From an uncultured Verrucomicrobia subdivision 3 bacterium (lineage in GTDB: Bacteria; Verrucomicrobiota; Verrucomicrobiia; Limisphaerales; UBA11358): a DNA stretch of 64,000 nt. Below are positions 9,011 through 18,413 of this stretch, piece by piece. Each line of letters begins with the position of its first letter. The stretch's first letter is position 1. The notes under the pieces were generated by a model, which ran no database searches, was not told where the DNA came from, and worked only from the letters and a program-made list of their open reading frames with translations. The stretch is taken from positions 1 through 64,000 of the forward strand of contig CAIXUZ010000076.1 of the NCBI GenBank assembly GCA_903922735.1. The letters run 5' to 3'. Both the position numbers and the translations under genes were made by a program.

Positions 9011-10393
9011 ATGTTTGAAAAAGTCCTGATCGCCAATCGCGGAGAAATCGCCGTCCGCATCATCCGCGCTTGCAAGGAGCTGAACATCCGCACCGTGGCG
9101 GTCTATTCGGAAATAGACGCGAATTCCATGCATGTGCAGATGGCGGACGAGGCCATATGCATCGGCAAGGCGGCTTCATCGGAAAGCTACCTGCGCATTG
9201 ACCGCATCATCAGCGCGGCGGAGATTGCCGACGTGGATGCGATTCATCCGGGCTACGGTTTTTTATCAGAAAACGCCCATTTTGCGGAGGTCTGCGAGAG
9301 CTGCAACATCCGTTTCATCGGACCAAGCCCCCGCGCCATGAGCGCGCTGGAAGACAAAGCGGTGAGCCGCGCGCTGGCCAAGAAAGCCGGCGTCGAAATC
9401 CCGCCTGGATCCGAAGGCACGGTGGACAATGAAAAAGACGCCCTGGCCAACGCCAAGCGAATCGGCTATCCGGTGATGATCAAAGCCGTGGCCGGCGGCG
9501 GCGGGCGCGGGATGCGCATCGCCCACAACGATATTTCGCTGGTTAAAGGCTACCACACCGCGCGCAGCGAGGCGGAAAAGTGCTTCGGAAACTCCGGTGT
9601 TTACATCGAAAAATTCATCGAGAATCCACACCACATCGAAATCCAGATCCTTGGCGACAACAAAGGTAAAATCATCCATCTCGGCGAACGCGACTGCTCC
9701 GTCCAACGCCGCAACCAGAAGCTGATCGAGGAATCGCCGTCGCCCTTGCTGGAATATAAATTCAAGAAACTGCGCGACAAAATCGGCAAAGCCGCTGTGC
9801 GGATTGCCGAAGCCGCGCGTTACACGAACGCCGGCACGGTGGAATTCATCGTGGACGACAACGGCAATTATTATTTTCTCGAAGTCAACAAGCGCATCCA
9901 AGTCGAGCATCCGGTCACGGAGGAAGTCACCGGCATTGACCTGGTGCGGGCGCAGATCGAAATCGCCATGGGCGAGCCGCTGAAGTATTCGCAGAGCGAC
10001 ATCGTCTTCAAAGGCCATGCCATCGAATGCCGCATCAACGCTGAAGATCCCTTCGGCGATTTCCGTCCCAGCCCCGGACGAATCGAGATGTATTACCAAC
10101 CCGGCGGCCGCGGTGTGCGCATGGACACGCATGCGTATGCGGGCTACACGATTCCGCCGACCTACGACTCGATGATTGGAAAACTGATTGTCACCGGCAA
10201 AGACCGGCGCGAGGCGATTGACCGGACCAACCGGGCGTTGAACGAATTTCTCATCACCGGCGTCAAGACGACCATTTCCTTCCAACAGGCCATCATGCAG
10301 GATCCCAATTTCCGCCGCGGCGTGTATTCGACGAATTTTGTCGAGCAGCTGCTCGGCGGTGCCCGGCGGGAATTGATCGAAGAAAAATCCTGA
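9011..10393 (+). CDS. accC: Acetyl-CoA carboxylase, biotin carboxylase subunit
   Basis: A 460-residue ATP-grasp enzyme that carboxylates the biotin on AccB using ATP and bicarbonate. Visible parts are the N-terminal [20 protein letters not shown] domain, the glycine-rich ATP loop [24 protein letters not shown], the [20 protein letters not shown] segment and the catalytic [14 protein letters not shown]. In the last motif the usual NTR is NKR: the metal-binding Glu and Asn and the Arg are kept. Length is typical. It forms an operon with accB; the carboxyltransferase genes are not in the window. Confidence 0.97.
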   Translation: MFEKVLIANRGEIAVRIIRACKELNIRTVAVYSEIDANSMHVQMADEAICIGKAASSESYLRIDRIISAAEIADVDAIHPGYGFLSENAHFAEVCESCNIRFIGPSPRAMSALEDKAVSRALAKKAGVEIPPGSEGTVDNEKDALANAKRIGYPVMIKAVAGGGGRGMRIAHNDISLVKGYHTARSEAEKCFGNSGVYIEKFIENPHHIEIQILGDNKGKIIHLGERDCSVQRRNQKLIEESPSPLLEYKFKKLRDKIGKAAVRIAEAARYTNAGTVEFIVDDNGNYYFLEVNKRIQVEHPVTEEVTGIDLVRAQIEIAMGEPLKYSQSDIVFKGHAIECRINAEDPFGDFRPSPGRIEMYYQPGGRGVRMDTHAYAGYTIPPTYDSMIGKLIVTGKDRREAIDRTNRALNEFLITGVKTTISFQQAIMQDPNFRRGVYSTNFVEQLLGGARRELIEEKS

Positions 10394-10550
10394 TTGACTT
10401 GACCGGCGCTTTTGCTAAAAAAATCGTTTCTCGTTCAAAGAACGAACGGGGTGTCAATCCGACAGAATGGTCCGTGAAACAGCAAATAAAAACGACCTTC
10501 AGCGATCCTGCCGACGCAGTCCTCCTCCCAGTTTTTGAGCGCCTTGTATT

Positions 10551-10850
10551 ATGAGCCAAGCCAGATTATTCGTGGGCAACCTGTCCTTTCAGACCGGCGA
10601 AAACGATCTGCAAGATTACTTCGCCCAAGCGGGTGCCGTCACCTCCGTCAACCTCATGCTGGACAAGATATCCGGCCGCTCACGCGGTTTCGCATTCGTG
10701 GAATTCGCCACGGCGGAAGAAGCCCAGAAAGCCATCGAACAATTCCACGACCAAGATTTCCAAGGCCGCAAGATCACCGTGAACATCGCCCGGCCGCGCG
10801 AGGAACGCCCGCCGAGCAGCGACCGCGGCGAACGGCGCGAACGCTATTAA
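10551..10850 (+). CDS. Small RNA-binding protein with one RRM domain
   Basis: A 99-residue protein: one RNA recognition motif with RNP2 (LFVGNLSF, residues 5-12) and RNP1 (RGFAFVEF, about 44-51), then a short Arg/Glu-rich tail (RPREERPPSSDRGERRERY). Similar bacterial RRM proteins are known from cyanobacteria and Verrucomicrobiota and bind RNA through the aromatic RNP residues; a cold or stress role is known for some, not shown here. It is monocistronic, with 157 bp of upstream DNA and a strong terminator 12 bp after the stop. Confidence 0.92.
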   Translation: MSQARLFVGNLSFQTGENDLQDYFAQAGAVTSVNLMLDKISGRSRGFAFVEFATAEEAQKAIEQFHDQDFQGRKITVNIARPREERPPSSDRGERRERY

Positions 10851-10861
10851 AAGTCTCCCCC

Positions 10862-10895
10862 ATGCCGGACCCGCCCCGGCGGGTCCGGCATTTTT
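10862..10895 (+). terminator. Rho-independent terminator after the RRM gene
   Basis: A perfect 12-bp stem (arms 10862-10873 and 10880-10891, ATGCCGGACCCG and its complement) with a 6-base loop, running into TTTTT at 10891-10895. Confidence 0.93.
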
Positions 10896-10960
10896 GAAGA
10901 ATTGGGTAAGAATTAAATTTGACAGCCTTTTCAACCAGCATATCTTGAGCGACAAACATT

Positions 10961-11452
10961 ATGGCTGACATCCCTCCGTCCAATCCTGCGCCGACACCGG
11001 CGCCCGGTTCACCGGTGCAATCACTCAAAACCGAAACCGGCGCGGTGCAACCGCCCAAAAAAGAAACCGGCAAGGTGCAGCCGAAAAAAGAGACCGTCCG
11101 CATCAATTTGCCGCCCCGGCCGACCGCCGCGCCAACCATCAAACTGCCCACGCTGCCCCCCGGCGGCCCCACCGGAGCCGCCGGTCCGGCATCCGCGCCC
11201 GGCATTCCGCCAGCCGCCCCGGCGGGATTAAAAACATCCGCGCCGACCAAGGCCGCCGCTGCCGCGGCGCCCGCCGCCGCCCAACAGCGTCCGGCCGCCC
11301 AACGTCCCACCGCCGCGCCGGTCGTCCCAGCCATCAAGCCGGTTGACAAGATTTTGATTTATGCCGCAGCGGTGGCCAGCCTGGTCGCCGTCGGCGTCGC
11401 GGTCTGGGTTTTGGTGACTTTGAAAAACGTGGTCGAAAAGTTTTCCAGCTAA
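10961..11452 (+). CDS. Pro/Ala-rich protein with one C-terminal membrane anchor
   Basis: A 163-residue protein of unknown function. Residues 1-125 are low-complexity, rich in Pro, Ala, Gly and Thr, with short repeats of the type LKTETGAVQPPKKETGKVQP. Residues about 134-155 (ILIYAAAVASLVAVGVAVWVL) form a single transmembrane helix near the C-terminus, and a short tail follows. The shape suggests a tail-anchored or bitopic protein with a long flexible domain. It ends 3 bp before thioredoxin and is probably translated with it. There is no family I can name. Confidence 0.7.
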   Translation: MADIPPSNPAPTPAPGSPVQSLKTETGAVQPPKKETGKVQPKKETVRINLPPRPTAAPTIKLPTLPPGGPTGAAGPASAPGIPPAAPAGLKTSAPTKAAAAAAPAAAQQRPAAQRPTAAPVVPAIKPVDKILIYAAAVASLVAVGVAVWVLVTLKNVVEKFSS

Positions 11453-11455
11453 CCT

Positions 11456-11788
11456 ATGGCCTCCCCTTTGATCGTCACGCTGACGCAGGACAATTTTGAA
11501 ACCGAGGCGCTCAAGTCCAGCACGCCCGTGCTCGTGGATTTCTGGGCCGAATGGTGCGGCCCGTGCAAGATGATTGCGCCCGTGCTGGATGAACTCGCCA
11601 CCGAATTCCAAGGCAAGGCCAAGATCGGCAAGGTCAACATTGACGAGCATCAGGCGCTCGCCGCCCAGTTCGGTGTCCGCGCCATCCCGACGCTTCTCGT
11701 CATCAAGGACGGCCAAGTGACCGAGCAGATGGTCGGGGCCAAGAGCAAACGCGATTTGAAGGCCAGCCTCGACCGCGCCACGGCCTGA
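11456..11788 (+). CDS. trxA: Thioredoxin
   Basis: A 110-residue single-domain thioredoxin with the active site WCGPCK (Cys34 and Cys37), the buried Asp of VLVDFWAEW and the cis-proline loop [12 protein letters not shown]. It has no signal peptide, so it acts in the cytoplasm as a general disulfide reductase. It sits between a Pro-rich membrane-anchored protein (3 bp upstream) and a GspF-like protein (15 bp downstream), an arrangement I do not recognise as a standard operon. Confidence 0.95.
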   Translation: MASPLIVTLTQDNFETEALKSSTPVLVDFWAEWCGPCKMIAPVLDELATEFQGKAKIGKVNIDEHQALAAQFGVRAIPTLLVIKDGQVTEQMVGAKSKRDLKASLDRATA

Positions 11789-11803
11789 CCGAGCGGCGGA
11801 CGT

Positions 11804-12826
11804 ATGGCCCTGATCCTCACGCCCGGCCAGTTCACCCAGCGCGCGCAATTCTACCAGCAGCTCGGCCAGCTCACATCGGCTGGCATCGGCCTCATTCAAG
11901 CACTCGACCAACTCGAGCGGAATCCGCCGAGTCGCGCCTATCGCGAACCGATCCGGCACCAGCTTGAACGGATCAAGCAGGGCGCCACGTTCACCGATTC
12001 GCTGCTGGCCACCAGCGGCTGGTTGCCGGAATTTGACATCGCCCTGATCGAGGCGGGCGAACACAGCGGCCGGATGGACCAATGCTTCAAGGTGCTTTCA
12101 AATTATTACCACGACCGCGCCCGCATCACCAAAAACGTGCTCGCGCAGCTCGTTTATCCCGTCGGGCTGATCCACTTTGCCGCGTTCGTGTTTTTGATCG
12201 TCCTGCCGTTTGCGGCGTCGCAGTTCGGCGCCAGCCTGACCTGGCTGTTCCTGCGGGCCGGGCTCATCCTCTCACCGCTTTACCTCGGCACAGCGCTGGT
12301 AATCTACGCCCTGCAGGGCCAACACGGCCAAGGCTGGCGGGCGCTCATGGAATCCGGTCTGCGCCGGGTGCCGATTCTCGGCCAGGCCCGTTACTACCTT
12401 GCACTGTCGCGGCTCGCGCTGGCATTGGAAGCGTTGATCAACGCCGGGGTGAACATCATTCCGGCCTGGAAGCTGGCCGCGAACGCCTGCGGTTCACCCG
12501 CCCTGCGCCGCGTCATTCTCGGCTGGCAGTCACAGATCGAGGCGGGCAGCACGCCCGCCACCGTGCTGACCAACAGCAATCGTTTTCCCGAAATGTTTGC
12601 CAACTATTACCAAAGCGGTGAAGTCAGCGGTAAACTCGACGAATCCCTCGACCGGCTGCACCGTTATTACTCCGAGGAAGGCACTCGCAAGCTGGAGAGC
12701 TTCGCCGAATGGACGCCGCGCCTGATTTACGGCATCGTCGCCGGGATCATCGCTTACAAGATCATTTCGTTTTACTCCGGTTACTTCCACCAGATCGGCG
12801 ATTTGACCAAAGGCTTTGGACCATGA
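11804..12826 (+). CDS. GspF/PilC-like inner-membrane protein (type II secretion or type IV pilus F family)
   Basis: A 340-residue protein with two T2SSF domains: the first (YQQLGQLTSAGIGLIQALDQLE to ALIEAGEHSGRMDQCFKVLSNYY) and the second (LSRLALALEALINAGVN to YQSGEVSGKLDESLDRLHRYY). Three membrane segments are visible: about 115-140, 150-170 and a C-terminal one near 310-330. This protein is the platform of type II secretion and type IV pilus machines. No other gene of such a machine is nearby, so it is either an outlier of a dispersed system or serves the neighbours. Its TGA overlaps the ATG of the aminotransferase. Confidence 0.85.
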   Translation: MALILTPGQFTQRAQFYQQLGQLTSAGIGLIQALDQLERNPPSRAYREPIRHQLERIKQGATFTDSLLATSGWLPEFDIALIEAGEHSGRMDQCFKVLSNYYHDRARITKNVLAQLVYPVGLIHFAAFVFLIVLPFAASQFGASLTWLFLRAGLILSPLYLGTALVIYALQGQHGQGWRALMESGLRRVPILGQARYYLALSRLALALEALINAGVNIIPAWKLAANACGSPALRRVILGWQSQIEAGSTPATVLTNSNRFPEMFANYYQSGEVSGKLDESLDRLHRYYSEEGTRKLESFAEWTPRLIYGIVAGIIAYKIISFYSGYFHQIGDLTKGFGP

Positions 12827-13977
12827 TCATGACCCTCACTGAAATCCTCGCCAACGAGGAATTGCGCCAGCACGAATTTCCCGTCGCAAAGGACAAAATC
12901 TTCCTCGGCCACGCCGGCGTCTGCCCCCTGCCCCGCCGCGTGGCGCAGGCAATGATTGACTGCGCCAACGGCGGCACGCTCGGCGATCAGGAAACCTTTG
13001 TCATGCAGCAGTTGACGGCGGCGCGCCAGGCCGGCGCGCAACTGCTGAACTGCCAGCCGGATGAAGTTTCACTCGTCGGCCCGACCTCGCTGGCATTAAG
13101 CTATGTCGCTGCCGGGTTGAATTTCCGCAAGGGCGACAACCTCCTGATTTACCACGACGATTATCCCTCCAATGTCTATCCATGGATGGCGCTCGCGGAA
13201 AAGGGCGTGAAAGTCCGCCTGATGAACATCCGCCACCTCGGCGTCATCCGCAAAGTGGACGTGATGGGCCAGGTGGATGAGGACACCAAACTCGTAGCAC
13301 TCGCCTCGAACCATTTCATCAGCGGCCACCGGCTGGAACACGACGCCATCGGCCAGTTTTTGCGCGAGCGGAACATTCTGTTCTGCCTCGACGCCATCCA
13401 GACCCTCGGCGCTTTTCCGACGACGGTGGAGAATGTGGATTTTCTCGCCGCCGATTCCCACAAATGGCTCCTCGGGCCGTGCGGCGCGGGTTTGTTTTAC
13501 GTCAAAAAAGATCTACAGGAAAAACTGAACCCGCCCGTTTACGGCTGGCACAATGTCCGCAATCCCAACTTCGTCGCGCAGGAAAAAATCGAGTTCCGCA
13601 GCGGTGCCGCCAAGTTTGAGGCCGGCACGCACAATCTCGTCGGCCTCGCCGGCCTGCTCGCGGCGATGGAACTGGCGCTGGAAATCGGGGTGGGCAACAT
13701 CGCCGCCGAACTGCTCCGCAAACGCGCCTGGCTGGTGCCGGCGCTACAGGCCAAAGGCTACACCGTGCTGAACGCGGAACCCAAACCGGAAAATGCCAGC
13801 GGCATCACCTCTTTTTTTACGCCAGGCAAAGATCTGGCGGCCTTGAACCAGAAGCTGGCGGAGGCCGGCATCGTCGCATCCTTGCGCACCGACCGGAAGG
13901 GACAGAATTACATCCGCCTATCACCACACTTTTATAATACCGACGCCGAATTGCAGCGCGTGGTAGAACTGCTCTAA
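12823..13977 (+). CDS. PLP-dependent class V aminotransferase (cysteine desulfurase/epimerase-like)
   Basis: A 384-residue fold-type I PLP enzyme. The start ATG at 12823 overlaps the previous stop (ATGA). The PLP-binding lysine is in AADSHKWLLGPCGAGLFYV, the pyridine-N aspartate in LFCLDAIQTLGAFP, and the substrate-side NHFISGHRLEHDAIGQ segment is typical of class V enzymes close to isopenicillin N epimerase and SufS-like proteins. The reaction cannot be fixed: no SufE, IscU or biosynthetic partner is adjacent. Its stop codon overlaps the stop of opgH on the other strand (convergent, 4-bp overlap). Confidence 0.8.
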   Translation: MIMTLTEILANEELRQHEFPVAKDKIFLGHAGVCPLPRRVAQAMIDCANGGTLGDQETFVMQQLTAARQAGAQLLNCQPDEVSLVGPTSLALSYVAAGLNFRKGDNLLIYHDDYPSNVYPWMALAEKGVKVRLMNIRHLGVIRKVDVMGQVDEDTKLVALASNHFISGHRLEHDAIGQFLRERNILFCLDAIQTLGAFPTTVENVDFLAADSHKWLLGPCGAGLFYVKKDLQEKLNPPVYGWHNVRNPNFVAQEKIEFRSGAAKFEAGTHNLVGLAGLLAAMELALEIGVGNIAAELLRKRAWLVPALQAKGYTVLNAEPKPENASGITSFFTPGKDLAALNQKLAEAGIVASLRTDRKGQNYIRLSPHFYNTDAELQRVVELL

Positions 13978-16133
13978 TTTTCCCGGTGACTGAATTCGCG
14001 GATCATCGCGCGCCACCACGGTGCGAGTTTTTCCTCGGGCCGCAGCCACGCCTGTTGATGCAGCCACACCATCACGCGCTGGTCAGCCATCACGGCCAGG
14101 CGTTCGGACGGCTTCAATTTATCCGGTCCGGCCGCCAGCAACTTTTCGCCCAGCTCACGCACCGCCTCACTGCCCGCGCCGATACGCGTTAAATGTTCGG
14201 CATAGATGGGATTCAACTGCTTCTCGCGCAGCAGGGTGACGTGGATGGCGTTCACATATGGATCCAGCACGGCGGCGGCGAGGCCGGCATGGGCGCGGGC
14301 GCGGTTCGCCTCGGATTCGTCCCCGGTCAACTCATGGATCTTCATGCGCGAACGGAGCGAGACGAGCTCCCTCGGCGGACGGGTTTCTTCCGGCGTCAGA
14401 AACAATCCGGCGCTCTTCGCCCGGGCGCCGAGGTGGCCGCGACTGGTCAAAACGCTCAACGGCACGGAAAAAACCATGCCCGCCAGCACCGGCGTAAACC
14501 ACCAGAACAATCCCGGATCCAGCTTCCAGGTGAACCAGCCCCAAGCGACGCCGATCAGCGTGTGTCCCCAATGCCGTTGCGCCGCATAAAGCCAGCTGGT
14601 GCCGTCCGCGGTGCGCTTTTGCGTGGTCCAACCGACGCTGATGCCGGCGACATTGGTCAGCACAAACCGCGTGTGCCAGAGCATGAGCAACGGGGCATGC
14701 AGCGTGGAAAAAAGGGTTTCACAAATGACGCCACCGGTGGCATTGAGCAGCCCGCCGAATTCCTTGCGGCGCGGCCAGTCGCGGGCGAGGTCAACCAGCG
14801 AAAGAACTTTCGGCAGCATGATGACCACCATGCAAATGATAAATATGAGCAGCGCATGCGCCGTGCCGCTCCAGTTCGCGAGATAGGGATTGAAGGCCTG
14901 CACGGGAATTTCTGAAAGGCCGGTGTATTTTTGAAAACAATAAATCCAGTCGAACGTAATGAGAAACGCCAGCCACAGCGGGCTCGCAACGTAGCCGAAA
15001 ATCCCGAGAATCAGATGCATCCGGCTCACGCCGCGCAATCCTTTGGCGAAGAGGACGAGGCTGTGCTGCAAGTTGCCCTGGCACCAGCGCCGTTCGCGCT
15101 GGGCGTTTTCAATCAGCGCCTGCGGGGCTTCCTCATAGGAGCCTTCGAGGTCGTAGGCGAGCCAGACCGCCCAGTTTTCACGGAGCATCAGCGCGGCCTC
15201 CACAAAATCGTGCGAAAGAATCTGACCGCCGAACGGCTTGCGGCCGGGCAGTTGCGGCAGGTCGCAATACTGCATGAACGGCTCGGTGCGAATGATGGCG
15301 TTGTGGCCCCAGTAATTGCCGAAATCGAGCGCCCAGTAATTCAATCCGGAAATGAAAACCGGCGCATAGAGGCGATTGGCAAATTGCTGGATGCGCCCGA
15401 ACAGCGATTCGGCATTCACGAGCGCAGGCACGGTCTGAATCAAGCCGACGTTCAGGTGCGCCTCCATCAGCTTGACCAGATCAACGAGCGTTTCGCCGCG
15501 CATCACGCTGTCGGCATCGCAGCAGACAAAGTAGCGGTAGCGCTTGCCCCAGGTGTTGAGAAAGTCGCGGACATTGCCGCTCTTGCGCTCCTCGTTGAAC
15601 AACCGGCGGCGGTAATAGATTTTCCCGAGCGCATCGAGATCACGAACGAGTTCGCACCAGTTCTTTTCCTCCTCAATCCAGCGGTCGGGATTCGTCGAGT
15701 CGCTCAAAATGAAGAAGTCGAATTGCGCGAGTTGGCCGGTGCGTTCGAGCGATTCGTAGGTCGCCCGCAAACCTTCTAGCACGCGGACAGAATCCTCATT
15801 GTAAATCGGGAAAACGATGGCGGTGCTGACGCCTTCAATGTTCTGCTCCTTGAACGGCTTCAGCGCGGCGATGCGTCGGTTCGTGCCAAAAACGCGGATA
15901 AAGAATCCATACACGCCATGCATGCAGCCGATGGCCGTGAGCAGAAACAAAACGATGAACAAAACCAGCAGCACCGTGCGCGAGGCGCTCCAACCGGTGC
16001 GATAAAGCAGATCCGCGAACAGCATCGATACTGCGCCCGTCAGCAGCACCGCCGAGGAAAAAAACAGGAACAAACGCCAGCCGCGGCGCAGGCGCGGGGC
16101 AGAAGCATCAATGATGGTTGGGGCGACCGACAT
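13974..16133 (-). CDS. opgH: Glucans biosynthesis glucosyltransferase H
   Basis: A 719-residue GT2 membrane glucosyltransferase that makes the beta-1,2-glucan backbone of osmoregulated periplasmic glucans from UDP-glucose. Two N-terminal membrane helices (RLFLFFSSAVLLTG; TVLLVLFIVLFLLTAIG) precede the catalytic domain, which carries IVFPIYNED, DADSVM (DxD), SHDFVEAAL and RRWCQGN (the QxxRW-type motif); several further helices and a cytoplasmic tail follow. It starts at MSVAPT, one base after the stop of the upstream gene; an in-frame ATG at 16151 is possible. It is shorter than E. coli OpgH, lacking the long cytoplasmic N-terminus. Confidence 0.92.
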   Translation of the reverse strand: MSVAPTIIDASAPRLRRGWRLFLFFSSAVLLTGAVSMLFADLLYRTGWSASRTVLLVLFIVLFLLTAIGCMHGVYGFFIRVFGTNRRIAALKPFKEQNIEGVSTAIVFPIYNEDSVRVLEGLRATYESLERTGQLAQFDFFILSDSTNPDRWIEEEKNWCELVRDLDALGKIYYRRRLFNEERKSGNVRDFLNTWGKRYRYFVCCDADSVMRGETLVDLVKLMEAHLNVGLIQTVPALVNAESLFGRIQQFANRLYAPVFISGLNYWALDFGNYWGHNAIIRTEPFMQYCDLPQLPGRKPFGGQILSHDFVEAALMLRENWAVWLAYDLEGSYEEAPQALIENAQRERRWCQGNLQHSLVLFAKGLRGVSRMHLILGIFGYVASPLWLAFLITFDWIYCFQKYTGLSEIPVQAFNPYLANWSGTAHALLIFIICMVVIMLPKVLSLVDLARDWPRRKEFGGLLNATGGVICETLFSTLHAPLLMLWHTRFVLTNVAGISVGWTTQKRTADGTSWLYAAQRHWGHTLIGVAWGWFTWKLDPGLFWWFTPVLAGMVFSVPLSVLTSRGHLGARAKSAGLFLTPEETRPPRELVSLRSRMKIHELTGDESEANRARAHAGLAAAVLDPYVNAIHVTLLREKQLNPIYAEHLTRIGAGSEAVRELGEKLLAAGPDKLKPSERLAVMADQRVMVWLHQQAWLRPEEKLAPWWRAMIREFSHREN

Positions 16134-16134
16134 T

Positions 16135-16782
16135 TTATTTGAACCAGTCAATCAGCAACTGTAAATCTTCTTGAAAATAATCTTTTACCGTCTTAATCCC
16201 ACCATGCGTCAGCCAGAAAACCGCCACCAGCAGCAGCGCATACCCGGCCCACGCCAGCGCCATGCGGACATAAGGCAACCGGCCAAAGTTGGTGAGCGTC
16301 GTGAGCGGTCCGAGGTCGAGCGGGCGCGGAGCCATTTTTGACAATTGGAAATCCGGACCGGCGCGGAAGAAGCTTTCGCGCATGGCGTCGACGAATTCCT
16401 GCGGCCACGGGCCGGGCCGGAGAAACTGATCCTGCCATTTGCCCGGCATATCGGCGAGCAACAACGCCAGCCGTCCGCGCGTCGAGAGCGTATGCTCGCT
16501 GCCAATGGGCGAGGTCTGCAGGACTTCCGCGAACCAGTCCGTCACAATCAGGTCCATCTCCTCGGCGGCGAGCTCGGTGGCAGAGCGGCGCGGTTCGGCG
16601 GGCGCGCGCCGCTGGGCGCGTTCCAGCACGCGCAGGACGAGCTGGCCCAGCAGCGGCTTGTTACGGATGCGCAGCGCGTGAAAGTAGTTTTCCACCTTCA
16701 CGTAAGCCGCGTTCCATTCCTCCAGTGAACGCCCGGCGATCTCACCGGAAACGTCAGGCAGGATTTTCAGGGCTGGCTCCAT
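16135..16782 (-). CDS. Unknown one-TM protein between opgG and opgH
   Basis: A 215-residue protein. Residues 1-170 are soluble and mostly helical (ENYFHALRIRNKPLLGQLVLRVLERAQRR), and one strong membrane helix (MALAWAGYALLLVAVFWLTHG, about 172-192) is followed by a short amphipathic tail (GGIKTVKDYFQEDLQLLIDWFK). It overlaps the end of opgG by 16 bp and ends one base before opgH, so it is translationally tied to both. It has the place and topology of the cytoplasmic N-terminal region plus first membrane helix that some OpgH proteins carry, but I see no clear sequence match, and OpgH here already has its own two N-terminal helices. The function is inferred only from context. Confidence 0.75.
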   Translation of the reverse strand: MEPALKILPDVSGEIAGRSLEEWNAAYVKVENYFHALRIRNKPLLGQLVLRVLERAQRRAPAEPRRSATELAAEEMDLIVTDWFAEVLQTSPIGSEHTLSTRGRLALLLADMPGKWQDQFLRPGPWPQEFVDAMRESFFRAGPDFQLSKMAPRPLDLGPLTTLTNFGRLPYVRMALAWAGYALLLVAVFWLTHGGIKTVKDYFQEDLQLLIDWFK

Positions 16783-18335
16783 TGATAAACCCAGGTTTCG
16801 CCGATGACTATTCCACCCTGCTGCAGCGAGCAGCGCAGGTCAATCGCCTCCTTGCTGCCGGCCTTCGGCAGCATTTTCAAGATGACGCGCCAGTTGCCGG
16901 CAAACAAATTCCGCACGACGAGTGTGTCCACAATGCTCGCGCCGGCGCTGCAATTGGCGATGGCCACCGGCGGCTGGCTTTCGGGAATCGCATCAAACTT
17001 CGGCCCGTCAAAATCAATCACGAACTGCCGCGCGCCGGCAAACTGCGCGTCCGGCCCGATGCGCGTGGAGACGACATGGTTTTCCGATCGCTTCACATCC
17101 GCGTCGCCGCCTTCCCAGTGCAGCGTGTAGCCAAAGCGGAATGGCTGGAGCGGTGCGGGTTTGTTTTTCGGGTCCCAGAACGCGACGATGTTATCCAAGC
17201 CCTCGTAAGCCGTGCTCAATTCCACCAGGTGCAAATCACCGTCGCCCCAGTTGCCATCCGGCTCCACCCACACGCTCGGCACCTGATGGTAAACATTGAA
17301 CATATCCTGATAGGCCGCAAATGTTCGCTCGCGTTGCAGCAGGCCGAAACCCTTGATGCCCGGCGCGTGGAAAACCTGATGGCGGGTCGCCGGCGGATTA
17401 TCGAGCGGCCGCCAGAAAGTCTCACCATTGCCCATGTGAACCAGCAGCCCGTCGCTGTCATGAACCTCCGAGCGATAGTCATCAAACTTACGTTCCGTGT
17501 CCTTGCCGAACCAGAACATGCTGGTCAAGGGCGCGAGGCCGATGGTCTTGATGGGCTTCCGGTTTTTATCCACAGCGAGCACGTTGTTGGTTTCGCGGAA
17601 GTACAAAACCGCCTTGATGCTACAGGTCGTCGTGTCGCCGGGACGGATGAAAAATTCATACGCGCCGACGCAGCTCACGCTATCCAGAATCGCGTAAAGC
17701 CGCAGTTCCGTGTCGCCGCTGCTCGGCTTGCCCAGCCACCAGTCCGTGAAAATGGGAAATTCCTCGCCGCGATCGCCTTCGCCGGAATCAAGCGCCAGAC
17801 CACGCGCCGATTCACCGTAACGCAGATTTTTACCCAGCAGTCGAAAATAGCTCGCGCCGAGGAAGGCACCGAGTTCGTCCATCTGCTCCGGCTTGTTCAG
17901 CGGATACAGCACGCGAAAGCCCGCGTAGCCGGTCTTGGTCGGAATCTGACTGGCGATGTTCAATTTGCCATAGTCGAAAAAGTCCTGCACAAAGCGGATG
18001 GGCTGCGTATGCGTCAGCGTGAACTCATTCACATGCACCGGCTCTTGGTACAGATAGCCGGGATGGAAAAATTCCACGCGGAACGGCAGCTTATCCGCCG
18101 CCCAAAGCGCGCGGTCGCGCCGGAAACGGATTTCGCGATATTTGTCGTAGTCGAGATTATCCTGGCGTAAAACTTTGGGCAGATCGGCGCGAGGGGAACG
18201 AAACGGCATGCGGGCGCGATCCAAGGCCCGCTGGGCCACATAGTCAAGGTTCACCTCGGCAGATTCCGCCGCAAGACCGACCGAGGCGGTCAGCAAACTT
18301 CCCATCAGAATCAGCAGGCCATAGGGTCGAAACAT
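16767..18335 (-). CDS. opgG: Periplasmic glucan biosynthesis protein G
   Basis: A 522-residue secreted protein. The start MFRPYGLLILMG gives a clean signal peptide (cleavage near GLAAES); an upstream in-frame TTG at 18356 is less likely. OpgG family hallmarks are LPFRVEFFHPGYLY, TGYAGFRVLYPLNKP, ASYFRLLGKNLRYGESARGLALD, EEFPIFTDWWL and the C-terminal Ig-like domain. OpgG and OpgD belong to GH186, where OpgD is a beta-1,2-glucanase; OpgG shapes or releases the nascent glucan in the periplasm. It is the first gene of a three-gene minus-strand operon with the unknown 215-residue protein and opgH. Confidence 0.92.
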   Translation of the reverse strand: MFRPYGLLILMGSLLTASVGLAAESAEVNLDYVAQRALDRARMPFRSPRADLPKVLRQDNLDYDKYREIRFRRDRALWAADKLPFRVEFFHPGYLYQEPVHVNEFTLTHTQPIRFVQDFFDYGKLNIASQIPTKTGYAGFRVLYPLNKPEQMDELGAFLGASYFRLLGKNLRYGESARGLALDSGEGDRGEEFPIFTDWWLGKPSSGDTELRLYAILDSVSCVGAYEFFIRPGDTTTCSIKAVLYFRETNNVLAVDKNRKPIKTIGLAPLTSMFWFGKDTERKFDDYRSEVHDSDGLLVHMGNGETFWRPLDNPPATRHQVFHAPGIKGFGLLQRERTFAAYQDMFNVYHQVPSVWVEPDGNWGDGDLHLVELSTAYEGLDNIVAFWDPKNKPAPLQPFRFGYTLHWEGGDADVKRSENHVVSTRIGPDAQFAGARQFVIDFDGPKFDAIPESQPPVAIANCSAGASIVDTLVVRNLFAGNWRVILKMLPKAGSKEAIDLRCSLQQGGIVIGETWVYQWSQP

Positions 18336-18413
18336 CTTGAGACAAGGAATAACCAAACCGCCTGAATTTGCAAGCGTGGCGCGGCCAGCGGCGGAACGAC
18401 CGCTCCAAAATTG

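Noticed and set aside
9880-9925. Damaged active site in accC (NKR in place of NTR)
   Set aside because: The metal-binding Glu and Asn and the Arg are all kept; only the middle residue differs.
9266-10285. 339-codon minus-strand frame antisense to accC
   Set aside because: Same artefact; accC is nearly invariant in family motifs.
16133-16782. Frameshift splitting one long OpgH into two genes
   Set aside because: The downstream OpgH has both N-terminal membrane helices and a proper start, and the upstream protein does not visibly match the OpgH N-terminus; a separate gene is the simpler reading.
16338-18170. 610-codon plus-strand frame antisense to opgG
   Set aside because: Same artefact; opgG is clear on the minus strand.
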